In this document: piece after piece, positions 11,565 through 24,200 of the stretch | How positions within the stretch are numbered: the first letter of the stretch is position 1 | Layout: each line of letters starts with the position of its first letter | Source: Adiantum capillus-veneris | Taxonomy: Eukaryota > Streptophyta > Polypodiopsida > Polypodiales > Pteridaceae | Direction of reading: 5' to 3' | Assembly: GCA_014529385.2 (NCBI GenBank) | Contig: CM043949.1 | Span: forward strand, 108,683,977 to 108,747,976 | DNA: 64,000 nt | Program-made: the position numbers and the translations under genes | The notes under the pieces: model-generated | Seen by the model: only the letters and a program-made list of their open reading frames with translations | Database searches by the model: none | What the model was told of the DNA's origin: nothing

Positions 11565-12936
11565 TTAGTTAACTTGGCATGAACAATACTTTTGCAAGAG
11601 AGAGAGTTTAGAGAACATGACAACAATTGAGGACCGGATTCATATGGAGCCGTTCCCCCCCCAATAGGAAGAAGAAACATTCCATAGGAGAAAGAAATAG
11701 TTCCTCACTTATCATCACTCTTCTTGCTAGCATACATAATAGCATAGTAATGAAGATGGAGAAGATGGCAAGATTAAGCATTGAAGCATGGCTCTTGGTT
11801 GGATTTGCATTCCATAGCCAAGAATGTTGGTGTAGGCTCTCACTTCTCACAAGCTTGGAGAAGGAGGTAGAGTTCCTCCACTTTCACCAAGTGAGAATCA
11901 TCCACAAAATGCGTGTGTGTGTGGTGTATACCCTCCCAACACCCCCCTTGCTTGCTTGGGGTGAGTTCTAGCCTTTCCACATGCTTCAAGCTCATTGGAC
12001 CCCTCTCCCCCTAGCCAATCATCTAGATATTTGTTGGATGGAACTAGAAGCTCATTGGACCCCTCTTTAGCCCAACCAATAGGATTCAGGCACACCATGT
12101 GGCTAAGCATAGGGAGAGTCTAACATGTGTCCCATGTGTCCCTTGAGAAAAGGGGTGCCCTTTGGGTGAGTGGGAGGTTAAGTCGAAGATTCCCCTAACT
12201 TTGGGACTTTCCCCCTCCTTTGTAGGGTCTCTTTTTGACTCAAGCACCTTAACCACCATGCATGGGAAGCTTCTCAAGCACTTTCCTCATTAAGTTTGTA
12301 AGGTCTCTTTTTGACTCAAGCACCTTACCCCCCATGCATGGGAAGCTTCTCAAGCACCTTCCTCAATAAATATGACAAGCACCTCAAGTATCTTAGTTAT
12401 CAAGCATGACAAGCACCTCAAGCACCTTAGTCATCAAGCACGACAAGCACCTCAAGCACCTTAGTCATCAAGCACCACAAGAACCTTAGTCATCAAGCAC
12501 GACAAGCACCTCAAGCTTAGGCCGAGTTCCCACCTCAAGCTCAGCCCTAGCTTGCCTAAGGTCAATGGACTTTTAACACTAACTATCGGGGGGCTTTAAT
12601 GAAGCTAACCCTAAGGTCTTTTAAGCTCCATTAGATGTACGTTGCTCTTTGATAGACTATCTTCTTTTGGACCCGTATTGAGATGTAGCCATCTCTCCTC
12701 TTGGTCCCCTATTGAGATAAGTCTAGAAGCACTTATTACACATTGATCTTTGGTAGACCGTCTCCTTTTGGACCCCTATTGAGATACAACCATCTCTCCT
12801 TTTGGTCCCCTGCTGAGATAGGTCTAGAAGCACATGTCTCTATTCTAACTCTTGTTCCTGTTTATTCTCCCACATTAAATGATCAGTTTAATATGAGAAA
12901 ATCATTTGGGTTAGTCAGGTATTAGATTTTATGACA

Positions 12937-12950
12937 TTACCTCTCTCTTG
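12937..12950 (-). promoter_or_regulatory. polypurine tract of element A
   Basis: On the minus strand a purine-rich run (CAAGAGAGAGGTAA) abuts the LTR start TGTCAT. The same tract precedes the 3' LTR of element F (51305-51318), as expected for the plus-strand primer. Confidence 0.8.
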
Positions 12951-14618
12951 AAATCATAATCGTCCTCGACTATGAGGTAGAGAAGATAAAGCCTAGTCAT
13001 TAGTCCATGTTTCTTAACGGGTAGAGGATCCCTTTTTATCCTACGACATCATTCCAAGATGGACGACTAATCCATTTGGTGCTTGGGAGATGTAGCTGCG
13101 GCAAGCATGTCTGCTCTTTAGTCCATATCATACTTCCAAAGTAGAGTGACAAGTTCTACTTGGTTTTTGGGAGACGTTGTCACCACAAACATGATTCTAA
13201 GCATGCATACTTTTTAAATTTGTGCACAATAAAAAGAGAACTAATCTTATAAGACAAAAATATTTTTTCATTTAAAATGCATTTTCATATGCTTACTCTA
13301 GTGCAGCATTGTAAGCATTGACAAGGTTCATATTATCCTTAAGTTAGGTTCCTTGCATCCATGTAGCATCTTTTAAAGGATAATTCTTTAACTTAATAAG
13401 ATATCGTCAGATAATCTTACCGTTTCTTGATACCTTGTCTTCATGTCATAGGATGAACGCAGATTGAAGGACTTCTTCTTGATCTTCGATTTTTGGAGGG
13501 TCTACAACTATTGCTTCTTTTGATGGTGCTCCTTTGTAAGGCTTACGTAGGCTCTCATGGAAAACATGGTGCATGAGCCAATGGTTGGGCCAACTTTAAT
13601 TGATAAGCCATCTCATTGATTGGCTTAAGAATTTAAAAAGGAACATAGTATCTTTTTGCTAATTTAGCATAATACTCTTGGTGGCCCATAGGATTCTTGC
13701 CCATAGTATGCCCTAGACAAGCCTTGAGAAACTTTAGCAAGACCCAATCATTTTACTTAAAGGCTAAGGCTCTTCTGTGCTTATTAGGAGCAACCCTTTT
13801 TGCCTTTCTTGTGAGATAGATATAACCCCTTGAATCTTTGGAAAAGATTCTTGTAGGTCTCGGCTATATTCATCGACAACGAAGATTTTCCCATGTACTT
13901 TAAGTAGTAAAGGACTTTTTGGATCTTCCTTCTTTAACCTCAAAAGGTACTTTCCCCATAGAAATATGTACAATGTCATTGTATGCATACTCTATAAGAG
14001 GTAGGTTTTTCTCTCATTGAGAACGTTGATCTACTTCCATGACATAGGCTTTTAGTAGATCAAGAATCATTAGATTAGTTATTTCACTTTGGTCATCCAT
14101 TTGTGGATGATAGGCCAAAAGAGAAATTTAATCTACTTCCTAGATTCTCAAAGAGACCCTTCTAGAAATTACTGGTCATTCTAGGATCTTTGTCCGACAC
14201 TATGGATGTTGGAAGGCCATGATGCTTGATAATTTGAGATCTGAAGAGGGTTGCCATTTGATGTGCCTTAAAAGCCTTTTTGACAGGCATAGAGTGTGTT
14301 TTCTTGTTAAGCCTGTCGACTAAAACAATCCAAGTTGTTTCCCTCGATTAAATTTCAATTTTTGATATACCACGCATTTTGAAACATACTCTTGTATGTT
14401 TAATTTTCATGGTAGACCAACAGAAATACATTTCTACTCCTTGAAGAGTAGATTATGGATTCCGTTTTTGCCTCGTGTAAGGATAAGTATGGGATTCATA
14501 CATGACTTTCTTATTGTATGGGTCAGTAACACATAGCCTATTGCCGTTTGGAATCCTTCAAGATGAATGGTTCTTTTTTCTTCCCTAATGCAAAGGTTGT
14601 AATTACATACTTAAAGTC
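12951..14618 (-). pseudogene. element A integrase and chromodomain, decayed
   Basis: Translated fragments match the integrase of element F. For example 13988-13764 matches the segment around the F residues KVHGKIFAADEYSRDLQESF, and the 14040-14340 stretch corresponds to its catalytic part. Frames change several times, and the C-terminal chromodomain near 13380-13560 is hardly readable. The family enzyme inserts cDNA into chromatin; this copy is dead. Confidence 0.8.
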
Positions 14619-15754
14619 TTAGTCAGTAGCATACTCATCTATCATAAAAGATAGATCATTGTGAGTTGTTATAGACACCACATTTACCCTTGGTCGTTGT
14701 GAAAGTGCATCGACCACTTGATTGTGCTTGCCAACAATGTGAGCAATATGAAATTTAAATTGTATAAGAAAATTTTCCCACCTCATTTGTTTCTCAGAGA
14801 GCTTGGTTTGCGTCATGAAGTTCTTGAGGCTTTGTGATCCATTCGCATGACGAATGGAGTCCCCAAGAGATAGTGTTTCCACGTCTTTAGGGCATTTAGA
14901 ATAGCTAGTAGCTCTTTTTCGTATTTGCCCAATACTCACTTATCAAAGTTGAGTCTTTGATTCTCATATGCTATGGCATGCCCTTCTTGAAGCAAAATAG
15001 CTCCAAGGCAATTACCACAAGCATAACATTGGACCTCAAATGGCTTTGAGAGATCTAGTAGTGTGAGCACACGTTGAGAGATAAGATTCTCCTTAAGCTT
15101 CTTCAAAAGCTTCTTGCACTTTTGCAGTCTATGAATACTTAATGTTCTTTTTTGTTAAGTCATGTAATGGGCACACATACCTACAAAGCTTCGTACCTCT
15201 TGTAGTTTCCTTCGATTAGGCCATCTTTTTATTACCTCTAAATTTGTTGCATCCATACGGGTGCCATCTTTAGAGATAATGTGACATAAGTATTGAATTT
15301 CTTGTAGGAAAAATTTAATTTTTTTAATTTTATTTATGTCTCTCTCACAACTTGAAAGATTACCTAGAGGTGTCGCTTGTACTCCTCAAGAGAATTTGAA
15401 TGGCCTGAAGATTTTTGTCCATCATGAGTTTGAATGCGTCTGGAGCATTTGCCAGGCCAAAACTTGTAAATTATCAAATAGATCTTCTACCCGTGGCATG
15501 GGAAATCTTTTTTTGATAGTGATCTTATTTAGTGCTCTATAGTCGACACACATGTGGTATGTGTCGTCTTTCTTTTGCACTAAAAGTAAGTGTGAACAAA
15601 ATGGAGAGGAGCTAGACCTCACCATCCCTTTTTTCACCAATTCATACACTTGCCTCATGATCTCCTCTTGTTGAGCTTGTGAAACTCGATAAGGAGGCTT
15701 GTTAGGCAGTGAGCTTCCTGGTAGGAGCTCAATTGCATGGTCATCGTCCCTCAT
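14619..15754 (-). pseudogene. element A reverse transcriptase and RNase H, decayed
   Basis: The 15754-15422 frame carries the N-terminal RT segment (VDYRALNKITIKKRFP). The 14939-14619 frame carries the end of RNase H (KHNQVVDALSQRPRVN). The parts between are interrupted by frame changes and deletions. Compared with F, the catalytic region is not intact. Confidence 0.85.
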
Positions 15755-15824
15755 TTTAGAGGTAGCTTACTAGGGATGTCATCAATGAAAACATCTTGGG
15801 ATCCATTTAGGAAATTAGACAACT

Positions 15825-16359
15825 TTAATTCCTCTTGATTTCCTTTATTGTTACGGATATGGTGTTCCCCGACTCATTAGCATCTATGTACATGCTCTTT
15901 TCCATGTAAGTGAAGTAGATTCTCCTTTCAGGGAACTTCATGTTGGAAGCCATGCGGTTAAACCATGGTGCCCCAACTATAACATTCTCATGTTTGAGAG
16001 GGGAGATGAAGAAATCCTTTTTGTCCACATAGCTTTGGACATGAAGCCTCAATTTTCCAATTAAGGGAGTAACTGAGATGTTTTGTCCCTTGATAGATCC
16101 ATCGGCTTTTAATGTATCTCCCATCTCGTGGGCTTGTAAGCCTAGCTTGGTGGTCAACTCCATGGGGTTGAACCAGGGTCAAACAAAATAAATGCATCAT
16201 GCTCTTGCATCTTTCCCCAAGCATAGGAAAGGAGAAATCCTTGGCAATGAGCATCCTCTTTTGGAGCTTCAAACATAGAGGCTCTAGGAGTCTCATTGCG
16301 GGCAATTCTCTTGGGGCAAGGACGATAACCATGGCCTTTCTCCCCACACTTAAAGACAT
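15825..16359 (-). pseudogene. element A zinc knuckle and retropepsin, frameshifted
   Basis: Overlapping minus-strand frames (16359-15988 and 16163-15825) together cover a CCHC knuckle region and the aspartic protease segment corresponding to F residues near FDPSSTHNF through VKFPERR. A frame change near the active site separates them. Confidence 0.75.
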
Positions 16360-17623
16360 TTGTGGTCCTTTAAAAAAACTTCTAGATCTTTAGGAGAGAG
16401 TTTATATTTACCTTTGTAAACTCCCTTCTCCTTGGACCGATTGTTGTTGTTGTTGGAATAGCCTTGGTAAGAATTTTGGGCATTGGTTTTCCTCTTGGCA
16501 TCACTTTTGTCTTTATTTTCCATGGGCTTGACATTCCATCTAGCCCCTTGTTGGAAATTGATGTGCAAAGCAACCATGGTGTGGTGGATTATTTCGGTGA
16601 TAGAACCAGGCCGTTGAGAATTGACATACTCGGCCATCTCTTTGGGTAATCCCGCACAAAATTGTTTCTTTTGCTCGGCGAAGTCTATCTTTTGAAAGAC
16701 AATAGCCTTGAGATATAAATCCCAAAAACTTGTCCACATATTTGTGGATAGACTCATGAGAGAGAAGCCTCAAACTCCACCATTCGGTGAGCACTTTGTT
16801 CTTTGCATTGCTTGCAAGGAATTGCTTCATGATGAAAACTCGTAGAGTTTTCCTTGTCTTTGGGGCTTTGGAGTTACCACGAAGGCTAGCCCACCATTGA
16901 CGAGCTAATTTTTGGAAGTGCATAGCTACATGGTGTAGCTTCGTCTCCAAAGGCCGCATCAAATTGTTGGATGAAGGCCAATACTTTGTCGGTAGCACCA
17001 AAGGTGCCATCATAGGTGAGAAAACAGATACTCTTTCCTCCCTCTTTGAACCTCTTTAGCTTTTGTGACCTTCGCCATGCAGGGTAAGATTTACGATGTC
17101 CTCCCCTCTTGTATTCTCTAGGAGAATAGCGATAGCTTTCATCGGTAGAGGAGAAAGGTGAAGAAGAAGGAGAAGAGGGTGACCTCTTTCTTGCCCTTTT
17201 CTTCCTTTGTTTCCTCTCTTCCCTTTTGGAGTGACAAGGAGAAGGACTATGGGTTAACCGTTTCCTCTTGGGAGGAGTTGGCGATCGTTTAGTCCGCCAT
17301 CTTTGTGGAGCCACATCTTCGGAGGAACTTAGGGATTCATTACTTTCTTGTTCTTTGGATTCCTCCTCTTGTATGGGAGAGAGTCTTCTTTTGGGGGTCT
17401 CATCAAGAGGCCTCCTAAGCTCTCTCTCCTCTTGGAGAGGAAAGGAAATCCCATAAGCACGAAGTTGTTGAGTAACTTCGGCTTGCAAAGCGGGGTTGCC
17501 CATAACTTGTTGCAGCCTAGCGACAAGATAATTAACAAACATGGGGGCATCATCATTAGCACCTTCATGTGCAAAATCAAACTTATCAATGTTCATTCTA
17601 CTCTCTTGGTTATTGTCAGCCAT
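16350..17623 (-). pseudogene. element A gag, frameshifted
   Basis: Gag starts at the ATG at 17621-17623 (MADNNQ), homologous to MADNIKE in element F. An Arg/Ser/Lys-rich region (SPSPCHSKREERK, KRSPSSPSSS) precedes the gag capsid-like segment. In this copy the basic region runs in one frame into KEGGKS-I-C-FLTYDGTF, showing that gag is naturally continuous there. A frameshift near 16890-16940 leads to the frame at 16540-17013, which carries the rest of the capsid-like domain. Confidence 0.85.
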
Positions 17624-18020
17624 GTTAATTGAACTTATGTGTTTACTTAGTGTTTGCTTTGGCAATTCAAAACCTTAGTTGCTACTCCTCTTAGCCTTTG
17701 AAAATAGGTACTTAAGTATCTACACACACGACCCGAATTGGTTTATTATAGAAAGTAGTGGAGTGATTCTAACAAAAGAAGCTACCGAGGGATAGCTCCT
17801 TTTGGACTTCTTATGGCTCAATAATCGTAAAGCCGTAGGCAAGTCTAAAAAGACTCCATTATTAAGACCAAAGCTTCCGAGGTGTGCTTATCCCACATAG
17901 TGGGCTCAAAAAAATCGATAATAGATCCCAGTCCCACTTACCCTAATATAATTAACAAAATCAACCATTGATAGGCTACTTAAGGACCTCTCTTCTTAAG
18001 CAAGAAAAGAGAAACCAAAT

Positions 18021-18032
18021 GCTCTGATACCA
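18021..18032 (-). promoter_or_regulatory. primer-binding site of element A (initiator Met-tRNA)
   Basis: The minus strand reads TGGTATCAGAGC one base after the LTR end, the usual plant initiator-Met PBS. Confidence 0.95.
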
Positions 18033-18033
18033 A

Positions 18034-19814
18034 TGTAATGGAAATGACCTATGAACTTTGAGAGTAGCGGAATTAGGAAATTAGATAAAGCACTTTTGTG
18101 AGATTACTTTGTGAGCATAGCGGGTGAACTTAATTGATGGTAGCAACATAAACATGGTACTTAGTTAACTTGGCATGAACAATAATTTTGCAAGAGAGAG
18201 GGTTTAGAGAACATGACAACAATTGAGGACTGGATTCATACGGAGCCAGTCCCACCCCCTCCCAATAGACATTTGTATTATAGTTTCTCCCATCAAGAGA
18301 GACTTGGTGCAATAGAATCTTTGTGTTCCTTGTGACCTTGGTGATGCAATGAAGATGGAAAGCTTCATGCATCACAAGCATAAAATAAACTTTATACAGT
18401 GCATTAAATATCCCAAGCCTCAATCCCAAGGCCTCAAACACCTTCAAAGGTGGAGAGAGCTAGCGGGGAATGAGGGTAGGGAAGAGGAAGAAGAAACATT
18501 CCATAGGAGAAAGAAATAGTTCCTCACTTATCATCACTCTTCTTGCTAGCATACATAATAGCATAGTAATGAAGATGGAGAAGATGGCAAGCTTAAGCAT
18601 TGAAGCATGGCTCTTGGTTGGATTTGCATTCCATAGCCAAGAGTGTTGGTGTAGGTTCTCACTTCTCACAAGCTTGGAGAAGGAGGTGAAGTTCCTCCAC
18701 TTTCACCAATTACGAATCATCCACAAAATGAGTGTGTGTGTGGTGTATACCCTCCCAACACCCCCCTTTCTTGCTTGGGGTGAGTTCTAGCCTTTCCACA
18801 TGCTTCAAGCTCATTGGACCCCTCCCCCCCTAGCCAATCACATGCAGCATGCATTCAAGTACATGGATAGTCTTTGGACAAGTGTCCTCCTTACCCCTTA
18901 GAGAGAGAGAGCTTGAAAATGTCTAGATATTTGTCGGATGGAACTAGAAGCTCATTGGACCCCTCTTTAGCCCCCAACAAATAGCATTCAAGCACACCGT
19001 GTGGCTAAGCATAGGGAGATTCTGACATATTTCCCATGTGCCCCTTGAGAAAAGGGGTGCCCTTTGGGTGAGTGGGAGGTTAAGTAAAAGATTCCCCTAA
19101 CTTTGGGACTTTCCCCCTCCTTTGTAGGGTCTCTTTTTGACTCAAGCACCTTACCCCCCATGCATGCGAAGCTTCTCAAGCACCTTCCTCATTAAGTTTG
19201 TATGGTCTCTTTTTGACTCAAGCAACTTACTCCCCATGCATGGGAAGCTTCTCAAGCACCTTCCTCATTAAGTATGACAAGCACCTCAGGTACGTTAGTC
19301 ATCAAGCATTACAAGCACCTCAAGTACCTTAGTCATCAAGCACCACAAGCACCTTAAGAACCTTAGTCATCAAGCATGACAAGCACCTCAAGCTTCGGTC
19401 GTGTTTCCACCTCAAGCTTAGCCCTAGCTTGCCTAAGGTCAAAGGATTTTTAACATTAACTATTGGAGGTCTTTAACGAAGCTAACCCTAAAGTCTTTTA
19501 AGCTCCATTAGATGCACGTTGCTCTTTGATAGACTATCTCCTTTTGGACTCGTATTGAGATGTAACCATCTCTCCTCTTGGTCCCCTATTGAGATAAGTT
19601 TAGAAGCACTTATTGCACATTGCTCTTTGGTAGACCGTCTCCTTTTGGATCCCTATTGAGATGCAACCATCTCTCCTTTTGGTTCCCCTACTGAGATAGG
19701 TCTAGAAGCACATGTATCTATTCTAACTCTTGTTTCCGTTTATTCTCCCACATTAAATGATCAGTTTAATATGAGAAAATCATTTGGGTTAGTTAGGTAT
19801 TAGATTTTATGACA
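18034..19814 (-). repeat. 5' LTR of element A
   Basis: It is 1781 bp, TG...CA on the plus strand. It contains the uninterrupted target site of the CACTA insertion near 18150-18170. Numerous single-base differences from the 3' LTR indicate an old insertion. Its terminal part (ttaaactgatcatttaatgtggg on the minus strand) is shared with the LTR of element F. Confidence 0.92.
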
Positions 19815-19819
19815 CATGC

Positions 19820-20583
19820 ATACATCAATCAATGGAAAATTTACCAAGGGAGGTAGTGACTCTTATGAATTTTTATGAACTTGCCCACACTTGAAACTGC
19901 AAACTTCAATATGACTATATCCTCTATGCCATACAACATTCGGAATGGTGTCATTCCAGTAGTGATCTTTATAGGCTATTTCGTATGCCCATAGTGCAAT
20001 TTGAAGCTCCTCATCTTGACTATGGGGATCTTTCTAGAAAATCTAAGTTAGAATAGTCTTTATGGTCATATTATTGATCTCATCTGTCCATTACATCTTT
20101 GATAATAAGATGTTGATTTTTTATGCTTCATGGAGAATATATATGAATAGTGTCATTAATAATATGAGTTTCTTGGTCTAAGACTATTTCCAGGTGACAA
20201 TCATATTGAAGTATGAAATGTTCATGTATGAGTCATGCTATGGACTTGGTTGTGTTTTTTGGCAGTGCCTTGGCTTCTACCCATTTATTGACATAGCAAG
20301 TTGCCATAACTATGTACTTATCAAATAGCTCCAAGGGCTGAATAGTGGTCAATGGTGTCATATCAAATTACAATAATTAGGTCCATTATTTGACAATTAT
20401 CATAGGTTTTGGAGAAGGCTCGAACATCTAATTTTTCCACCACAAACTAGCCTCTACAATCTTCTTATAAGTGATATTAGTAGAAAAGTGTCATCTTGAA
20501 TTTCCAATGTGGGCCTCAATAATGACCTGCATTCTTCCTTGCTTAGGTACACACCTCTTTAAGACTCTATCAATACCCAATCA
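19820..20583 (-). pseudogene. old Ty3/Gypsy integrase fragment (host of elements A and B)
   Basis: The minus-strand translation, broken by several stops, reads like an integrase core. Recognisable pieces are ATCYVNKWVEAKALP, CHLEIVLDQETHIINDTI and TGMTPFRMLYG, in the correct order. This resembles non-chromoviral Gypsy (Tat/Athila-type) integrases rather than those of elements A, D and F. Element A inserted at its left edge and element B at its right edge, so it is the oldest identifiable layer here. Confidence 0.7.
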
Positions 20584-21075
20584 TGTAAGGTTTCCAGTTT
20601 TTGAAACCTTAAAGGTTGTATAAAGCTTAATCAAAGTGATATGATTATTGAAAAAGCAATGTAGAATTGTCCGACCATGGCAAATATTGGTATTTTTGGA
20701 ATCTTAAGCACAGCAAACCCCGGGCTAGAAATTTTCAGAATTGAATTCCGATAAAAACTGGCATAGTTATGACCCCTGGAAGTCTACACTGTGAATTGAG
20801 TAAAATAGGTAAAATTGAAGGGTTGCAGTAATCATTTAAGCATAGACTTTATTAAAGTCCTCCTAGATATTTACAAGATATTTACCAATTAAGCAAAAAT
20901 AGGTTAAAATATACCATAATTGATATTTTAAAAGCTGGCAGGTAATGGGAGGGTCATCACTGACTTGCCAGGGACTCATTTAGCAGCAGGGGTCGTTTTT
21001 TTGCCTGTAGGGGGCTGCTTGAACTGCAAGCAATTGCTTTTTTAAGCCTGTGAGAGCTTAAGAGTGCCAGAAAAC

Positions 21076-21084
21076 TATAAATAG
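21076..21084 (+). promoter_or_regulatory. TATA box of the element B LTR
   Basis: TATAAATAG lies at 21076, followed by an A/C-rich start region. The identical motif is found in the partial 3' LTR at 27630. It is the best candidate for the LTR promoter. Confidence 0.6.
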
Positions 21085-21555
21085 GACCCCTAGCTTCACA
21101 TTTTACACAGACTCGGAGCCTTGCTACTCTCTCTCTCATTTAGAGAGAACACTACGTAGAAATCATTAGAGTTTAATCTCTAATTGATTAACCCTAACGG
21201 TAATTAACCTAATCCTTCTTAATTAGTAAGGTTAGATTAAGATAAATTGTTAATAAATTAAAGATCAGGCCTATGCATGCTCCTTAAACCTCTTTAAATT
21301 AATTAATCTCTGATGATTATTATAATTAAGCTTAGTAATACTAAGCTGATTATTTATCCTATCATATTAAGGCGGAAATTAGCCAAATTAACTATGAATT
21401 AATGGTAAAAGTATTAATTAAGATTATATTAAGTTGAATTATTTATCAAAGATGAATTAAACAGTTATTTATCTAGAAAAATTATCCTATAATTTTTTGA
21501 GTAGTTTTCCTAATTAATTAGGCATAATTACTCTGTTTTTAAAACAATTTTAATA

Positions 21556-23670
21556 GGGGAAATTAGTAAATGAATTTCACATGAGGTGATATAATTATCA
21601 GTGGTTAATTAGGTGTTAAAAAACCCGTGATAATTAGGAAAAGCTCAGAAAGATTATCTAGCTAATTATTTTAGAAGAAATACCCTGTTTTTTGAACAAT
21701 TTTAATAGGGGAAATTAGTAAATGAATTTCACATGAGATGATATAATTATCAGTGGTTAATTAGGTGTTCAAAAACCCGTGATAATTAGGAAAAGCTCAG
21801 AAAATTTATCTAGCTATTTATTTTAGAAGAAATACCCTGTTTTTTGATTAATTTAAATAGGGGAAATTAGTAAATGAAATTCAAATGCTATGATATAATT
21901 ATCAGTGGTTAATTAGGTGTTTAAAAACCCATGATAACTAGAAGAAGCTCAGAAAGTTAATCTAGCTAATTAATTGAGAAGAAATACCCTGTTTTATGAA
22001 CAATTTAAATAGGGAAAATTAGTAAATGGATTTCAAATGCTATGATATAATTATTAGTGGTTAATTAGTTGTTTAAAAACCGGTGATAATTAGGAGAAGC
22101 TCAGAAAATTAATCTAACTAATTACTTTGATAGAAATACTCTGTTTTTTGAGCAATTTAAATAGGGGAAATTAGTAAATGGATTTAAAATGCTATGATAT
22201 AATTATCAGGAGTTAATTAGGTGTAAAGAAACCTATAATAATTAGGATAAGCTCAAAACATTAATCCACATAATTTCTTTAGTAGAAATACTCTGTTTTT
22301 CTAGAAATTTAAATAGGGGAAATTAGTAAATTGAATTAAATTACTGTGATATATTTATCAGTGGTTAATTAGGTGTTAAGAAACCCGTGATAATTAGGAG
22401 AAGCTCAGATAATTAATCTAGCTAATTACTTAGAGAGAATTACTTGGTTTTTTGAGAAATTTAAATGGGGGAAATTAGTAAATTGATTTCAATTGCTGTG
22501 ATATATTTATCAGTGGTTAATTAGATTAAAAAAAACCCGTGATAATTAGGAGAATCTCAGATAATGAATCTAGTTAATTATTTAGACAGAATTACTCTGT
22601 GTTTTGAGAAATTTAAATAGGGGAAATTAGTAAATTAATTTCAATTGCTGTGATATATTTATCAGTGGTTAATTAGGTGTTAAAAAATGTGTGATAATTA
22701 GGAAAAGCTTAGATAATTAATTATGCAGAATTACTCTATTTTTTGAGCAATTTAAATAAGAAAAATTAATAAATAGATTCAAATTGAATTGAGTTACTTT
22801 TTAGAGGTTTATTAGATCTTAGATAACTTGTTATACTTATGCTAATCTCAGATAATTAGTTTAACTAATTATCTTAGTGGAATTATGCTATTTTTAGGGG
22901 TAAATTAAAGAGGGAAATTAGTAAATCATGCTATATGATTACATGCTATTTATCAGAGATATATTATAGGGTAAAGAGGCCGTGATAATTATGCCAAGGT
23001 TAGAAAAGTAGTGTAGATATTTATCTAAGTCAAATTACACTATTTTTAGCTAAAAACTAAAGAGGGAAATTAGTAAATCAGGCTATATGATTACATGCTA
23101 TTTATCAAAGCTTTATTATATGTATAAAGTCCGTGATAATTATGATAAGGTTAGAAAAGTAGTATAAATATTTATCTAAGTCAAATTAAACTATTTTTAG
23201 CTAAAAACTAAAGAGGGAAATTAGTAAATCATGTTATATGATTACATGCTATTTATCAAATCTATATTATAAGATAAAGAGACCGTGATAATTATGCCAA
23301 GGTTCAAAAAGTAGTATAAATATTTATCTAAGTCAAAATATACTAATTTTGGTGAAAATTTTAAGCGGGAAATTAGTAAATCATGCTATATGATTACATT
23401 ATATTTATCACAGTTAGCTTACATAATAAAGATGCCGTGATAAATAGGTCAAGGTTAAAAAAGTAGTATAAGTATTTATTTAAGTCAAATTATCCTAATT
23501 CTAGCTGAAAATTGAAGATGGAAATTATATAACTAAGTTGGAAAATAATAAGATAATTAACAGAGGTAAAAAATATCCTTATCTACTTGTGATAATTATA
23601 CCATAGTGAATTAGTGAGGTTAGTAAATTATAATTGACCATAAGTATTATTTTTAGCAAATGATTAATTA
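21556..23670 (+). repeat. 152-bp tandem array, about 14 units, inside the LTR
   Basis: The phrase GGGAAATTAGTAAAT begins units at about 21556, 21708, 21860, 22012, 22164, 22316, 22467, 22620, 22912, 23064, 23215 and 23367, with degenerate units near 22760 and 23520. Nearly all intervals are 151-153 bp. Each unit also has GTGATAATTAGG and a CTCAGA block. Units 1-8 form one subtype and units from about 22912 another (with ATGATTACATGCTATTTATCA), so divergence is ordered along the array. There is no coding capacity. Confidence 0.93.
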
Positions 23671-24064
23671 AAATAAATAGACTATGTGGTTAAAAGTTTT
23701 TAGAAAAATTATAGTAAGCGAAAACCTATGATATCAAATTAAGGAAATGAAATCTTTAAGAGAAATCAAATACAATAAATATTAAGCCCAAAATAAGTAG
23801 ATTATTAGCTTAAAAGTTGATGGGAAAATTAGGTAAAAGATATAGAAAATTATAAGAAAGTTAGGAGAGCTTAGAAAACCTTAGGGAAGCGGTGGAAAAA
23901 GTTATCATGCTTATATAAACAAATAAGAAATTACTAGGTCAAGAATTTATCAATTAAAACTACAAATTTAACCTTGGATAGGTTACGGTTGAATACAAAG
24001 GTTAAGTCTAGATTTTGAATTATTTACCTAATGATTAGACGTCCTTTTTATAAGGATAAGAAGT

Positions 24065-24200
24065 TATGGCACCAAAAAGAACTCGAGCAAATCCTACATC
24101 TGATGATGAGGAAGTAGCTCCAAAACAAACTAGAGCTTCGCACGACGACGAAGCCGGGCCTAGTAGTAGGCCTACGGAGGAGAGTCTTCAGGCGCCAGTG
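24065..24200 (+). CDS. short open stretch in the LTR, possible gag N-terminal piece
   Basis: From ATGGCACCAAAAAGA (24066) the frame reads MAPKKTRANPTSDDEE and onward, about 45 residues up to a TAG. This charged start resembles N-termini of chromovirus gag proteins. It lies within the region bounded by the LTR ends, so either the LTR has captured a gag start or the true LTR end differs. The call is weak. Confidence 0.3.

Larger units (their letters stand above)
5370..12936 (-). repeat. 3' LTR of element A, split by the CACTA insertion
   Basis: The LTR occupies 5370-5499 and 11565-12936, the two parts flanking the CACTA element. It aligns with the 5' LTR at 18034-19814. Relative to that copy it lacks about 215 bp near 11655 (present at about 18265-18480) and about 80 bp near 12023 (present at about 18840-18920). 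The last third carries repeated phrases such as caagcacctcaagcacctta. Confidence 0.9.
5370..19814 (-). mobile_element. element A: decayed Ty3/Gypsy chromovirus-like LTR retrotransposon
   Basis: The element lies on the minus strand and is bounded by a 5-bp target-site duplication, CATGC at 5365-5369 and 19815-19819. On the plus strand its LTRs begin TGTAAT and end TGACA. The primer-binding site (18021-18032) matches initiator Met-tRNA. The internal region reads gag, protease, RT, RNase H, integrase in the order expected for Ty3/Gypsy. Many frameshifts and stops show it is dead. Without the CACTA insertion it is about 8.4 kb. It is a relative of elements D and F in this window, which share its gag, pol and LTR segments. 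Confidence 0.95.

Noticed and set aside
21556..23670. 152-bp array considered as centromeric satellite
   Set aside because: The array lies inside an LTR with clear ends and has only about 14 units. A centromeric role cannot be claimed from this.
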